Below, piece by piece: positions 26,896-35,722 of a stretch of 64,000 nt of DNA. The stretch spans positions 62,001 through 126,000 of the forward strand of contig CBDESR010000004.1 in assembly GCA_965242615.1 (NCBI GenBank), in the 5' to 3' direction. Origin of the DNA: CBDBCU01 sp965242615 (GTDB lineage Bacteria > Chloroflexota > Dehalococcoidia > Lucifugimonadales > UBA3495). Position 1 is the first letter of the stretch. Each line of letters begins with the position of its first letter. The notes beneath the pieces were generated by a model, which had not been told where the DNA came from, made no database searches, and saw only the letters and a program-made list of their open reading frames with translations. The position numbers and the translations under genes are program-made.

Positions 26896-27702
26896 CTACC
26901 GGCTATCCCCATTGGCCGCGAACTCGGCGATTACCGGGTTACTCAGCACACCGATGCCGGGAATATCCACTTCCACCGTGTCCCCCGGGTTCAGGGCGCA
27001 GGTTACGCCGGTAGCCCCGGAAAAGACCAAATCGCCGGGGCGCAGCGTTACCTGCTGGCTGATGTAGCTGACGATTTCGGCAAAGCTGAACAGCATATCC
27101 CGGGTGTTGCACCGCTGCACTTCCGCCCCGTTAATCCGCACCAGCAAATCCAGTTTTTGCGGGTCAATTTCGGTTTCAATCCACGGTCCGACCGGGGCAA
27201 AGGTGTCGGCGCCCTTGGCCCGCCAGAAAGTCCAATCATCCTTTTGCCAGCCCCGCTCGCTGACATCATTGCCGCAGGTGTAGCCGAGGATGAACTGGTG
27301 CGCCCGCTCCGGGGAAATGCGGCGGCAGTTTTTGCCAATGACGGCCACCGCCTCGCCTTCGTAGTGAACTTCGCCGGCGGCGTCTTTGGGAATGATCACC
27401 GGGTCGCCGACACCGGTCATCGCATTCCGGCCCTTGCGCCAGGGATTGGGATGTTCCGGAACCGGCGGCGTTGCGCTGCCGAACACCGCCCCGGCAAACT
27501 CCAGATGGTCAACGAAGTTCAGCCCCGGCCCCCATAGCTCTCCGGCGTCAGTGGGCGGCAGCAGTTTGACCTGGGATAGGGGAAAACGGGTGTCGGTGAT
27601 GCGAAACTTGGCATAGATGCTACCCCGGATTTCAGCGATTTCATCGTCCAGGATGCAGCCATAGGCAACGCGGCGGCCGGTGCGGAAACGGGCAATTTTC
27701 AT
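26896..27702 (-). CDS. Fumarylacetoacetate hydrolase family protein
   Basis: This 268-aa member of the FAH superfamily carries out C-C bond hydrolysis or decarboxylation of 2-oxo acids, often in aromatic degradation. Evidence: LWGPGLNFVDHLEF, the metal-binding E-G-E-A-V-V-G-like stretch HYEGEAVAVIGK, GYTCGNDVSERGWQ, and the typical C-terminal pattern RPGDLVFSGATGVTCALNPGDTVEVDIPGIG. The start ATG at 27702 has GGAGGATTGG before it. The exact substrate is open. It is convergent with the M16 peptidase. Confidence 0.9.
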   Translation of the reverse strand: MKIARFRTGRRVAYGCILDDEIAEIRGSIYAKFRITDTRFPLSQVKLLPPTDAGELWGPGLNFVDHLEFAGAVFGSATPPVPEHPNPWRKGRNAMTGVGDPVIIPKDAAGEVHYEGEAVAVIGKNCRRISPERAHQFILGYTCGNDVSERGWQKDDWTFWRAKGADTFAPVGPWIETEIDPQKLDLLVRINGAEVQRCNTRDMLFSFAEIVSYISQQVTLRPGDLVFSGATGVTCALNPGDTVEVDIPGIGVLSNPVIAEFAANGDSR

Positions 27703-27846
27703 CCAATCCTCCGAGGGATTTTGCGGGCAAGGTCGGTTGGGAAAGGGCAATTTTATAACAGCGGCGGCGTCCGGTCTATAGGGAATGGGGGGGAAATTGA
27801 GGGCAATTGCCGGTTAAAACCGGTCGTTTCGCCTTACCCCGCCATC

Positions 27847-27874
27847 GTCATTCCCACGAAAGGGGGAATCCAGA
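27847..27874. repeat. Short interspersed palindrome
   Basis: GTCATTCCCACGAAAGGGGGAATCCAGA, the same family as at 1737, 34128, 38154, 46746 and 59606. It sits between the FAH gene and the YHS gene. Confidence 0.8.
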
Positions 27875-27953
27875 GTCCCCGGCATTTCCGGTTTCCCGTT
27901 GATACTGGAACTATGGAAACCGTCGCGGCCGCCGGGCAAACCCGCCATCCCGC

Positions 27954-28154
27954 CTACATTTTGATTTGCTTTTCCCCGGAGAGGTAGGCATCCGGCTCCT
28001 TCTGAAACGCCCGGTTGCAGCCGGGGGCGCAGAAATAGTAGGTCTGGCCGTGGTATTCGTAGCTGCCGCCGGGCGGCTTGCCGGTATCCACCTGCATCGC
28101 GCAGACCGGGTCAGCGGCGCGGCGGCCGCCCCGGTTAAACAAAGGTATCCGCAT
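27954..28154 (-). CDS. YHS domain protein
   Basis: This 66-aa protein carries a YHS-like metal-binding module: A-D-P-V-C-A-M-Q-V-D then Y-E-Y-H-G-Q-T-Y-Y-F-C-A-P-G-C-N-R-A-F. Stand-alone YHS proteins of this size bind heavy metals or iron and often partner with P-type ATPases or copper proteins. No such transporter is here. AAGGAG lies upstream of its ATG. It is downstream of the efflux adaptor gene on the same strand, 39 nt apart, so they may be co-transcribed. Confidence 0.9.
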   Translation of the reverse strand: MRIPLFNRGGRRAADPVCAMQVDTGKPPGGSYEYHGQTYYFCAPGCNRAFQKEPDAYLSGEKQIKM

Positions 28155-28193
28155 AATCCGCTCCTTGCGGCCGGCTGAACCGGCGGGCTGACC

Positions 28194-30242
28194 TCAGGGC
28201 ATTATCACGCTGGTTACGGTGCTGAGCCGCGGCGGCAGTTCCACGCCGGCCGGCAGGTTGACCCGCAGCGTTACCGGGTAACTGATGATGCCGCGCTCGG
28301 TGCCGGGTTCGTCAGCAACCGCCGTTACAGCGGCCGTCAGTTCCCGGCCGGGCAGGGCGGCGATACTGACCCGGGCGGCGCTGCCAACCCGGACCAAGGG
28401 AATATCATTGGCATCGACCAAGCCGGCGATTTCCACTTCCCGAGGGTCAAGGATTTCCAGGATACGGGAATCCTCGTTCACCCGGTCATCCACCGCCGCG
28501 TTGACCAGATAGACTATCCCGTCAAAGGGGGCGCGCAGCTCCGCCTTTTCCAGATCCTCGAGAATATCGTCCATCCGCTCCAGATTCGCGATAATGCCGG
28601 CTTCCAAGGCGGCGATTTGCAGCGGGTCGGGGGCCGCGTTCAGGTCAGCAATTTGGGACTGACGGGCGGCCATTTCGGCTTCCCGCAGCGGCACCGCGTC
28701 CCGGTCGGGGCCGTCAGCCAGCAATTCGTTGAGTTCCCGTTCCGCCAAGTCCAGCCGGGTTTGGGCCAGTTCGACCGCCACGCTCAAGCGGCGGATGTTC
28801 AACCGGTCGGGGCCTTCCAGCTGCTCCTCAAGGTTCTTTTCGGCTTGGGACCGGATGGCTTGCGCCAAGTTCACGGCGGCTTGGAGTTCGGCCAGCACCA
28901 GCGAATCGGGGCCTTCCTCGAGTTCCGCCAAATCCTCTTTAGCCCGGGCCAAGTTGACCTCGGCCACGGTGATGCTGGATTGCAGTTCCTGTAGCCGCAG
29001 CGGGTCGGGAACCGCGCCTAGTTCCGCCAAATCCTCTTTAGCCTGAGCCAGGTTGACCTCAGCCACGGTTACGCTGGATTGCAATTCCTCGAGGCGCAGC
29101 GGGTCGGGGCCGGCTTCCAGTTCCGCCAAATCCTCTTGGGCTTTTTCCAGTTCCGCCGCCGCCAACTCCACATTCGTCTCGAGCCGGTTGCGGATGGAAA
29201 GGTCGATGCCCTTATCGTCCGATTGCAAGTCAATGACCGGATTGCGATAGAACCGGGTTCGCGCGTCGGTGGCATCGTCCAATGCTACCTCGGCGGCCCC
29301 TACTCGGGTGCGGGCGCGGATGACCTCCCGTTCGTGTTCGGCGGGATAGTCGTCCAAAGCGTCTTGGGCTTGGTCTAAAGCCAATTCCGCCTTGGCTACC
29401 CGGTCTTGCCCCCGCACCACATTATCCGGCAGGTTATCCCGGTAGTCTTGCAGGGCATCCCGGGCTTGGTCTAAAGCCAGTTCCGCCTTGGCTACCCGGT
29501 CTTGCCCCCGCACGGCATCGTCGGATACATCGCCGGTATATTCCTCCAGCCGTTTCTCGGCTTGCTCCAAAGCCAACTCCGCATCGGCCCGGGACTGGAA
29601 CGCCTGGGCCAAAGTTTGCTGATGGGCCACCTCCAGGTCGTCGAGGGCTTGCTCCAGGTCATCCCGGGCCGTGTCCAGGTTCAGGATGGCTTGGTCGCGG
29701 GTATCTTGGGCGGACACCAGGGCATCGTCATAGTTCTGGTCAATATCCGCGAGGAAATCGGCGGCTTGCCGGTTGGCATATTCCAACCCGGCTACCGTTT
29801 CGGCGCGCTGGGCGGCCAGCAACGGCTCACCGCTGAAATCCAACCGCAGCTGTTTGATGGTATCCCGGGTTTGGGCAACATCGTAGCGGAGGCGCGCCAG
29901 TTCCTCCTCTTGGGACGGCAAGTTGTCGGTTTTCAGCCGGGCCAGGACTTGCCCTTGGGATACCCGGTCGCCGGCGGCAACCAGGATTTCCGCCACTTCC
30001 CCGGCGGTGTCAAAGGACAGTTCGGCTTTGCGGGGAAAGACGAGACGGCTGCGTACCGCAATTTCCGCGGGAGCGGCGTCAGTCTGTTGCCCGGCGGCCG
30101 CTGGCAAAGCCGCCGGCCCCGGGTTGGTTTCCCCGGAACTGGCCTCGCCGCAGCCCACCGCGCCGACCATCAGAATTAAGGCAGCCGCGCCCAATAAGGC
30201 GGCGCCAATCCGGGAATTAAGGTTGCGGAACGGTTTTGCCAC
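28194..30242 (-). CDS. HlyD/RND-type periplasmic adaptor lipoprotein with extended coiled-coil repeats
   Basis: The 682-aa protein starts with a GTG at 30242 (AGAGGTATCCGATA upstream). A lipoprotein signal ends at VGAVGC (residue ~31), placing it on the outer face of the membrane. The lipoyl domain is FDTAGEVAEILVAAGDRVSQGQVLARL, completed at the end by AELRAPFDGIVYLVNAA. Between them is an unusually long helical hairpin with two sets of internal repeats: VVRGQDRVAKAELALDQA twice or more, and L-x-L-x-E-L-Q-S-S-x-T-V-A-E-V-N-L units. MFP adaptors couple ABC or RND pumps, but neither kind of partner is adjacent. The hairpin suggests a wide periplasm-like space or an ABC-type partner (inference). 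Confidence 0.88.
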   Translation of the reverse strand: MAKPFRNLNSRIGAALLGAAALILMVGAVGCGEASSGETNPGPAALPAAAGQQTDAAPAEIAVRSRLVFPRKAELSFDTAGEVAEILVAAGDRVSQGQVLARLKTDNLPSQEEELARLRYDVAQTRDTIKQLRLDFSGEPLLAAQRAETVAGLEYANRQAADFLADIDQNYDDALVSAQDTRDQAILNLDTARDDLEQALDDLEVAHQQTLAQAFQSRADAELALEQAEKRLEEYTGDVSDDAVRGQDRVAKAELALDQARDALQDYRDNLPDNVVRGQDRVAKAELALDQAQDALDDYPAEHEREVIRARTRVGAAEVALDDATDARTRFYRNPVIDLQSDDKGIDLSIRNRLETNVELAAAELEKAQEDLAELEAGPDPLRLEELQSSVTVAEVNLAQAKEDLAELGAVPDPLRLQELQSSITVAEVNLARAKEDLAELEEGPDSLVLAELQAAVNLAQAIRSQAEKNLEEQLEGPDRLNIRRLSVAVELAQTRLDLAERELNELLADGPDRDAVPLREAEMAARQSQIADLNAAPDPLQIAALEAGIIANLERMDDILEDLEKAELRAPFDGIVYLVNAAVDDRVNEDSRILEILDPREVEIAGLVDANDIPLVRVGSAARVSIAALPGRELTAAVTAVADEPGTERGIISYPVTLRVNLPAGVELPPRLSTVTSVIMP

Positions 30243-30440
30243 TATCGGATACCTCTACCAGAAAAATAATGCTGGTTAGATTATGCCGTTATTCCCGCTA
30301 AAAGGGAATGGCGGCAAGGGAAAATACCGGGGAATTATATACTTAACCGGACAAACTATGCCACTTGTACCCGCCACAAAGTGGAACCCGTTGCCCCGGG
30401 GTACTTGCTAATTCCGCTGGGGTGTGTCAAACTAGGGGGT

Positions 30441-31340
30441 ATGAAACTTGGCGAATTTGAATTGAACGAACCGTTGCCGGAACTGAAGGAGCCGCATCTG
30501 CTGGCGGTGTTGCGGCCGTGGATTGATGTGGGCCGGGTGGGCAGCCTGAGCCTGAACCGGGTGGAGCGGCATCTGCGGGCCCGGGAGTTGGGGCGGCTGC
30601 GGCGGCCCGGGCTGTTTTACGACTTTACCCGCTACCGGCCGCGCTCCTACTTCAGCGAAGGGCGGCGGGAGGTGTCCATCCCCAACACCATCATCCGCTA
30701 CGCCATCCGGGAGGAAGGGCCGGATTTGGTGCTGGCGCATTTGCTGGAGCCGCATCTGTATGGGGAGGATTATACCGATGCGATGCTGGAGCTGCTGAGT
30801 CGGCTGGGGGTGAAACGGTATTCGCTGGTGGGGGCGATGTACGATATGGTGCCGCATACCCGGCCGCTGCTGGTGTCCGGTTCGGCGGCCGGCCCCGGCG
30901 ACCCGGCGGCGGCCGCGGCGGAACGGCAGCGGAATCGGGTGCGCTCCAGCGACTACGAAGGGCCGACGACCATTACCTACTTGATACCGCAGGAGGCGGC
31001 CCGGCAGGGGGTGGAGACGCGCACTTTTGTGGTGCATTTGCCGCAATACTTTCAGGTGGATGAGGATTGGCAAGGGACGGCGCGGCTGATGGAGATCCTG
31101 TGCGACCGCTACGGGCTGCCGGAACGATTGATTGAACCGGAACGGGGGCGGGAGCAGTACGATTCCATTGCGGAGATGGTTAGCGCCGAGGGGGAAAGCG
31201 TGGCTGAATTGCTGCAACAGTTGGAGGAACATTATGATGAGGAGCGGCGGGCCGAGGCGCCGCCGCCTACGCCGCTGTCCCCGGACATTGAGGAGTTTCT
31301 GCGGGATGTGGGGCAGGATTTTGACCGGCCGGGGGATTAG
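30441..31340 (+). CDS. PAC2 (proteasome-assembly chaperone 2-like) family protein
   Basis: This protein of 299 aa starts at the ATG at 30441, next to AGGGGGT. An in-frame start at 30381 would add 20 residues. It matches the PAC2 fold: LLAVLRPWIDVGRVGSLSLNRVERHL at the N-terminus and EEGPDLVLAHLLEPHLYGEDYTDAMLELLSRLGVKRYSLVGAMYDMVPHTRP in the middle, the ATP-grasp-neighbour pattern typical of bacterial PAC2. The C-terminal ~90 aa are acidic (EEHYDEERRAEAPPPTPLSPD) and probably disordered. The function in bacteria is unknown; actinobacterial relatives may assist proteasome assembly. No proteasome gene is in the window. Confidence 0.8.
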   Translation: MKLGEFELNEPLPELKEPHLLAVLRPWIDVGRVGSLSLNRVERHLRARELGRLRRPGLFYDFTRYRPRSYFSEGRREVSIPNTIIRYAIREEGPDLVLAHLLEPHLYGEDYTDAMLELLSRLGVKRYSLVGAMYDMVPHTRPLLVSGSAAGPGDPAAAAAERQRNRVRSSDYEGPTTITYLIPQEAARQGVETRTFVVHLPQYFQVDEDWQGTARLMEILCDRYGLPERLIEPERGREQYDSIAEMVSAEGESVAELLQQLEEHYDEERRAEAPPPTPLSPDIEEFLRDVGQDFDRPGD

Positions 31341-31383
31341 GCCGGTTTGCCCCGGTACCGGGGCAACGTCGTTATGATGGCAA

Positions 31384-31414
31384 GGGCGGGCTTTCGTAGC
31401 CCGCCCGGATTTAT
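31384..31414 (+). terminator. Possible terminator after the PAC2 gene
   Basis: GGGCGGGCT pairs with AGCCCGCCC around a TTCGT loop, followed by GGATTT. The T-run is short, so the confidence is moderate. Confidence 0.5.
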
Positions 31415-31456
31415 GGCCGGAGGGCGACCGGCGGCGGGGCCGGCCATTCCTGATGC

Positions 31457-31789
31457 CTACGCCCGCCGCTCTTGATACCAGGGGATGAATGCCAGGGCCG
31501 CCCCAATCAGCAGCAGGATGCCGCCGATGGCAAAGCCGAGGCTGATGAAAACGAAGCCCAAGACGGCGGCGACAGCCATCAGGATGGCAGCCACCAAGGG
31601 TTTGGCCAGAGCCAGCGCGCCGCCGACAATTCCGATGATAGCCATAACCATAGCCGCCAGACTGGTCACGGCAATAGCCCCGCCGCCGCCAAAGGAGGCG
31701 ACAACAACTCCGATACCCAGCCCAGCCAAGGTGATGACCAACTGAATAACCCCGCCGATAATTCCGCAAAGCAAGGCGGCGACTTTCAT
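31457..31789 (-). CDS. Small glycine-rich membrane protein (DUF4064-like)
   Basis: This 110-aa protein starts MKVAALLCGIIGG; a longer in-frame start at 31840 is also possible. There are three to four hydrophobic helices separated by short Gly/Ala loops (GVIQLVITLAGLGIGVVVASF, AIAVTSLAAMVMAIIGIVGGALA, LGFVFISLGFAIGGILLLIGAALAFIPWY). The layout resembles DUF4064-type membrane proteins, but this is only a similarity of pattern. There is no functional clue from the neighbours: PAC2 is convergent, and the LivK-like receptor gene ends after a terminator downstream of itself. Confidence 0.6.
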   Translation of the reverse strand: MKVAALLCGIIGGVIQLVITLAGLGIGVVVASFGGGGAIAVTSLAAMVMAIIGIVGGALALAKPLVAAILMAVAAVLGFVFISLGFAIGGILLLIGAALAFIPWYQERRA

Positions 31790-31905
31790 AACCTGAACCC
31801 CCGTTAAAAGTTTTTCCCTTTCCGGGGTAGAGGATACCACCGGAAAGGGGTGGGGGGCAATGTCAGTGCGGGAGAAATGGAACTACCGCTACAGTAGTGA
31901 TAACA

Positions 31906-31942
31906 AAAGAAAAACGCCCCCCACAACTACTGTGGGGGACGT
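31906..31942 (-). terminator. Terminator of the LivK-like gene
   Basis: Read on the minus strand, GTCCCCCACAG pairs with GTGGGGGGC and is followed by GTTTTTCTTTT. This is a classic intrinsic terminator 28 nt after the stop. Confidence 0.85.
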
Positions 31943-31969
31943 CCTCTTGCCGTCAGGGAAACTGCGGGA

Positions 31970-33397
31970 TTAAGGCGTTACATAACGCCCCGTGCTGGTC
32001 ACCTGCCCCTCTTGCAGCGTCCAAATCTCAAAGCTGCCAAAGACATCGCCCGCGTCGTTAATGTCCTGATTGCCGGCCGCCCCTTCGTAGTTGATGTCCT
32101 GCCCGTCCCGAATCAACTCCAAAGCCCGCGCCAAATCCCCCGGCCCGACCATCACTCCCGGCGGGTTAGCCACCGTCCGCAGCGCATCCTTAATCGCCGG
32201 CCCCTCCACCTCGCCCGCTTGCTCAATCGCCAAGGCCAGCAGCACAAAGGCATCAAACCCCTCGGCGATAAACGGCTGACTCGGCAGCTCCCCGAACCGC
32301 GCCTCATACAGCGTCTTAAACACCTCATTGGCCGTGCTGTCCGTCCCCGGCGCCGTGCCAAACTGCCCATCCAACTGGTCGGCGTTCAGCGCATCAAACA
32401 AATCCTGGCTCTTGGTGCCGTCCACAAACAGGAAAGTGTCGCTGAACCCCCCTTCCAGGGCTTCCCGGAGATACACTTGCGCGCTGGCCGGGTAAGTAAT
32501 CGCCAGCAGCACCTCCGGCTCCCCCTCCGTAGCCCGCCGCAGCTCCGAAATATAGGAAGTCTGCTCCTCCTCCACCGGCACCAGCTCCAGCACCTGCCCT
32601 CCGGCCGCCTCAAACCGCTCCTTGAAAATCGTCGCCAGCCCTTCTCCATAGGGATTGTTCACATACAGCGCCGACGCCGTATCAAAACTTTCCCGCGCCA
32701 GCGCGGCCAGCACAATCCCCTGGTCATTATCCCCCGCTGTAGTGCGGAACAGGAAATCGTTATCCTCCAGCACCGTCAACGCCGGCGAAGTCGCCGACGG
32801 CGAAATCAGCACCACCGAACCCGGCACCGTCACCGCCTCGGCCACCGCCAGCGTAACGCCACTGGCCATCGGCCCCATAATGGCGTCCGCCCCTTCCACA
32901 TTCACCAACGCCCGGGCCGCTTCAATCGCCGTTTGCGGCGCGCTGCCCGAATCCCGGTGTACCGGTTGCACCGGCCGCCCCTCCAGCACCCCGCCGGCCG
33001 CGTTCAGCAGCGATGCCGCCAATTCCGCCCCGTTCCGCACCGGCGGCCCATAAGTCCCCAGCGGCCCGGTATAAGCCAGAATCGTCCCGATTTTCACCGG
33101 CTCCCCCGGCTCCATCGGCACCTCGACGATGACATCTTTGGTAACGACGACCTCCCGCGGCACCTCCCGGATGACCTCCCGCTCCACGACCTCGACCCGG
33201 GGAACTTCCCGCACCACCTCTTGGGTAACCACCACCTCCTTGGGGACTTCCTTGATTACCTCTCGCTCGACCACCCGCTCGACCTCCACCACCTGGGGCG
33301 TGGGAACGGCCGCCGGCGCGCCGCAAGCCACCGCCAGCAAAGCCACCAACCCCAACGCCGGCAGAATAAGCCGCATCGGCTTCTTAAAGGAACCCAT
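31970..33397 (-). CDS. Branched-chain amino-acid-type ABC substrate-binding lipoprotein with repeat stalk
   Basis: This 475-aa LivK/receptor-type binding protein has a lipobox at ALLAVAC (residue ~25). It is followed by a ~70-aa stalk of V-E-R-V-V-E-R-E-V and E-V-P-K-E-V-V-V-T repeats, a feature characteristic of Chloroflexota binding proteins. The ligand-binding domain then starts GEPVKIGTILAYTGPLGTYGPPVRNGAELA and ends with GSFEIWTLQEGQV. It captures an amino acid, amide or similar solute and delivers it to a membrane permease, but no Liv permease or ATPase is near. GGAGGTAGAGACAA precedes the ATG. A terminator follows. Confidence 0.93.
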   Translation of the reverse strand: MGSFKKPMRLILPALGLVALLAVACGAPAAVPTPQVVEVERVVEREVIKEVPKEVVVTQEVVREVPRVEVVEREVIREVPREVVVTKDVIVEVPMEPGEPVKIGTILAYTGPLGTYGPPVRNGAELAASLLNAAGGVLEGRPVQPVHRDSGSAPQTAIEAARALVNVEGADAIMGPMASGVTLAVAEAVTVPGSVVLISPSATSPALTVLEDNDFLFRTTAGDNDQGIVLAALARESFDTASALYVNNPYGEGLATIFKERFEAAGGQVLELVPVEEEQTSYISELRRATEGEPEVLLAITYPASAQVYLREALEGGFSDTFLFVDGTKSQDLFDALNADQLDGQFGTAPGTDSTANEVFKTLYEARFGELPSQPFIAEGFDAFVLLALAIEQAGEVEGPAIKDALRTVANPPGVMVGPGDLARALELIRDGQDINYEGAAGNQDINDAGDVFGSFEIWTLQEGQVTSTGRYVTP

Positions 33398-33524
33398 TTG
33401 TCTCTACCTCCGCAATACTTGCTGAATCCCAATCGCCGGCCCTCGGCCGCCGGGATTGCCTTGATTCATCTTAAAGTAAGAAATACGGCTATGCAACTGG
33501 TTATTTGGGCTTGGCCAAGAAATT

Positions 33525-33735
33525 GGGTTGTGTTCACCCCTAATCCTTGGCTTTATCGCCAGTTAGGGTTGCTGGGAAGTAACTTGCACAGCAGCAGCCA
33601 AACCCTATGTCATTCCGAGCGATAGCGAGGAATCTAAAATGCCCGGCATTGATTCCTCGCAAGATTTTTAGATTCCTCCCTTCAGTCGGAATGACCTGGC
33701 TATAGCGTCGGTTATCCGGGGCGTCAATAATTAGT
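33525..33735. repeat. MITE-like composite repeat upstream of DUF2283
   Basis: The 418-bp gap 33398-33815 has no gene. It begins GGGTTGTGTTCACCCCTAAT, like the ends of the MITE at 38212. Its core is a palindrome: GTCATTCCGAGCGATAGCGA... GAGGAATCTAAAATGCCCGG, then TTTTTAGATTCCTCCC and TCGGAATGAC. The same core recurs at 38212 and 40363, and half-copies occur at 46576 and 63858. The right end is not clear. A TATAAT at 33753 is a possible -10 for the DUF2283 gene. Confidence 0.75.
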
Positions 33736-33815
33736 GCGAGTATTCCCTGTTATATAATTCGGACGACCAATTTATGCGACCGCAACCCTACCCGCCGCTA
33801 CCGCCGAGGTGAACT

Positions 33816-34067
33816 ATGAACTCCGAGACCCCCGTCAATGCTTGGCTGGAAGTGAAGTACGATAAGGATTTGGATATTCTTTACGTACTGATTCCCGGCC
33901 GGAAAATCGCCGCCTCCAGTGAAGTAGTCTCGCCGCTGATTATCGACTTCGGCAGCGCGGACGACGGCTTTGATGTAGTGGGCTTTGAGCTGCACACGGC
34001 ATCCCGGTATCTGCTTCCCGCTTTGCAACCGGCCGACGCTGCGCCCCTGACCGTCGCCGACAAATAG
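33816..34067 (+). CDS. DUF2283 family small protein
   Basis: This 83-aa protein includes the family pattern V-K-Y-D-K-D-L-D-I-L-Y-V-L-I-P then IIDFGSADDGFDVVGFELHTAS, corresponding to the DUF2283 block Y-D-x-E-x-D-x-L-Y-I... VVGIEI-x-x-A-S. The function is unknown; the family often lies near toxin-antitoxin or mobile regions. A GAGGTGAACT site is upstream. It stands alone, downstream of a repeat-rich gap. Confidence 0.8.
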   Translation: MNSETPVNAWLEVKYDKDLDILYVLIPGRKIAASSEVVSPLIIDFGSADDGFDVVGFELHTASRYLLPALQPADAAPLTVADK

Positions 34068-34127
34068 CCCATTGCCCGCCCTTCCCGCCGGTGTTATACT
34101 CCCCCAAGTCTATCGCATATAGAAATC

Positions 34128-34155
34128 GTCATTTCCACGAAAGTGGGAATCCAGA
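34128..34155. repeat. Short interspersed palindrome
   Basis: GTCATTTCCACGAAAGTGGGAATCCAGA, one base off the consensus. It lies in the leader of the DUF1800 gene, 56 nt before its start; that gene later carries two more copies inside its coding region. Confidence 0.8.
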
Positions 34156-34210
34156 ATGGTATGCGATTGCTCTGAACTCCCCCAAAAATCCCCTAAACCG
34201 GTGCAAGCCA

Positions 34211-35716
34211 ATGTCAAAAGACGAACTTCCCCTCTTGGCCCACCTGTTCCGCCGGGCCGGCTTCGGCGCCACCCAGTCGGAACTGGAAACGGCCGCCGCC
34301 CAAGGCTACGCCGCCACCGTCGAGCGCCTGCTCCACCCGGAGCAGTCCCCGCCGCTCGCCGATTTAGACCTCCTTCGCCGCTACCACCCCGACCAGCACA
34401 GCCTCATGCTCATCGACAGCGCCCAAGCTTACTGGCTCTACCGCATCATCAACACCCGCCGCCCCCTCGAGGAAAAAATCGCCCTCTTTTGGCACAGCCT
34501 CTTTGCCACCGCCTACGGCAAACTGAACCACGCCAAAGCCGTCGTCAATCAGACCGACACCTTCCGCCGCTGCGGCCTTGGCGACTTCCGTACCCTCCTG
34601 CTGGAACTCTCCCAAGACCCGGCAATGCTTTTCTGGCTGGACAACAAGGACAACCACAAAGACGCCCCCAACGAAAACTACGGCCGCGAACTCCTCGAAC
34701 TCTTTTCCCTCGGCATCGGCAACTACACCGAAGCCGATGTCAAAGCCTGCGCCCGCGCCTTCACCGGCTGGACTATCGCCAACGCCGACTATATGAGTAT
34801 CCGCGCCGCCCGCGACTCCATCTGGCCACATGGCCGCCTCGACTGGCAGTTTGTCTATGACCCGGCTGACCACGATGACACCGACAAAACCTTTCTCGGT
34901 CATACCGGCCCCTTCAACGGCGCGGAAGTTATCGACATAATTTGCCGCCAACCCGCCACCGCCTGGTTCATTGCCGGCAAACTCTACAACTTCTTTGTCG
35001 CCGACACCCCGGACGAAACCGCCATCCAATACCTTGCCGACGAATTTCAGCGTACTGACGGCAACATCCGCTCCGTCCTGCGCGCCCTCTTTATGTCCGA
35101 CTTTTTCCGCTCCCCGGCTGCCCGCCGCGCCCGGGTCAAAAGCCCCGCCGAACTCGTCGCCGGCACCGCCCGCCTCGCCGGCAGCCACCGCTCCCCCCAC
35201 TGGAGCATCGTCAACCTGGCGATGGACGCCAACTTTATGGGCCAGGAAATCCTTAACCCGCCCACCGTCGAGGGTTGGCACACCGGCTTGGAATGGATTG
35301 ACACCGGCAGCCTCGTCGAGCGCGTCAACGCCGCCGCCCTCGAAATCGGCGACCTCAACCAACCCGGCGTCCAGGAAATCATCGAACGCCTCCAGGAAAC
35401 CGCTTCCCGTCATTCCCGTGCCAACGGGAATCCAGAAATCAGCGCGCGCCTCCGGGAAACCGCTTCCCGTCATTCCCGTGCCAACGGGAATCCGGAAACC
35501 GGCCCGGAACTCTCCCCGGAACAGCTGGTTGACGCCTGCCTCGCCGCCCTCGGCCAGTACGAACTAACCGAAACCACCCGCCAAAGCCTCCTCGACCACG
35601 CCCGGCAAGACGGCAGCCTGAACTTTGACCGTCGCGGCGCCGCCGAATGCGCCGCCCGCCGCATTGTCGCAATGCTCCAGCTCATCGTCGCCACCCGGGA
35701 GTACCAGTTGGCGTAA
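34211..35716 (+). CDS. DUF1800 family protein with in-frame palindrome insertion
   Basis: The 501-aa product starts MSKDELPLLAHLFRRAGFGATQSELE, the family start; upstream frame to 34091 covers a repeat and is not used. Other family blocks are RRPLEEKIALFWHSLFAT, NENYGRELLELFSLGIGNYTEADVKACARAFTGW, FLGHTGPFNGAEVIDIICRQPATAWFIAGKLYNFF and NLAMDANFMGQEILNPPTVEGW. DUF1800 proteins are often secreted or surface-linked and paired with DUF1501 proteins; none is seen here, nor a clear signal peptide. Between about residues 400 and 435 are two tandem 20-aa units containing R-H-S-R-A-N-G-N-P, encoded by the interspersed palindrome. They interrupt the family sequence near the C-terminus. An NHL-propeller gene starts 6 nt downstream. 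Confidence 0.9.
   Translation: MSKDELPLLAHLFRRAGFGATQSELETAAAQGYAATVERLLHPEQSPPLADLDLLRRYHPDQHSLMLIDSAQAYWLYRIINTRRPLEEKIALFWHSLFATAYGKLNHAKAVVNQTDTFRRCGLGDFRTLLLELSQDPAMLFWLDNKDNHKDAPNENYGRELLELFSLGIGNYTEADVKACARAFTGWTIANADYMSIRAARDSIWPHGRLDWQFVYDPADHDDTDKTFLGHTGPFNGAEVIDIICRQPATAWFIAGKLYNFFVADTPDETAIQYLADEFQRTDGNIRSVLRALFMSDFFRSPAARRARVKSPAELVAGTARLAGSHRSPHWSIVNLAMDANFMGQEILNPPTVEGWHTGLEWIDTGSLVERVNAAALEIGDLNQPGVQEIIERLQETASRHSRANGNPEISARLRETASRHSRANGNPETGPELSPEQLVDACLAALGQYELTETTRQSLLDHARQDGSLNFDRRGAAECAARRIVAMLQLIVATREYQLA
35409..35496 (+). repeat. Two palindromes inserted in frame as a 60-bp tandem duplication within the DUF1800 gene
   Basis: The palindrome GTCATTCCCGTGCCAACG at 35409-35436 and again at 35469-35496 lies exactly 60 bp apart with nearly identical flanks (CGCTTCCC). 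It encodes R-H-S-R-A-N-G-N-P-E twice without breaking the frame. This is like the Rickettsia palindromic elements that expand inside genes. Confidence 0.9.
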
Positions 35717-35722
35717 GTTGCT

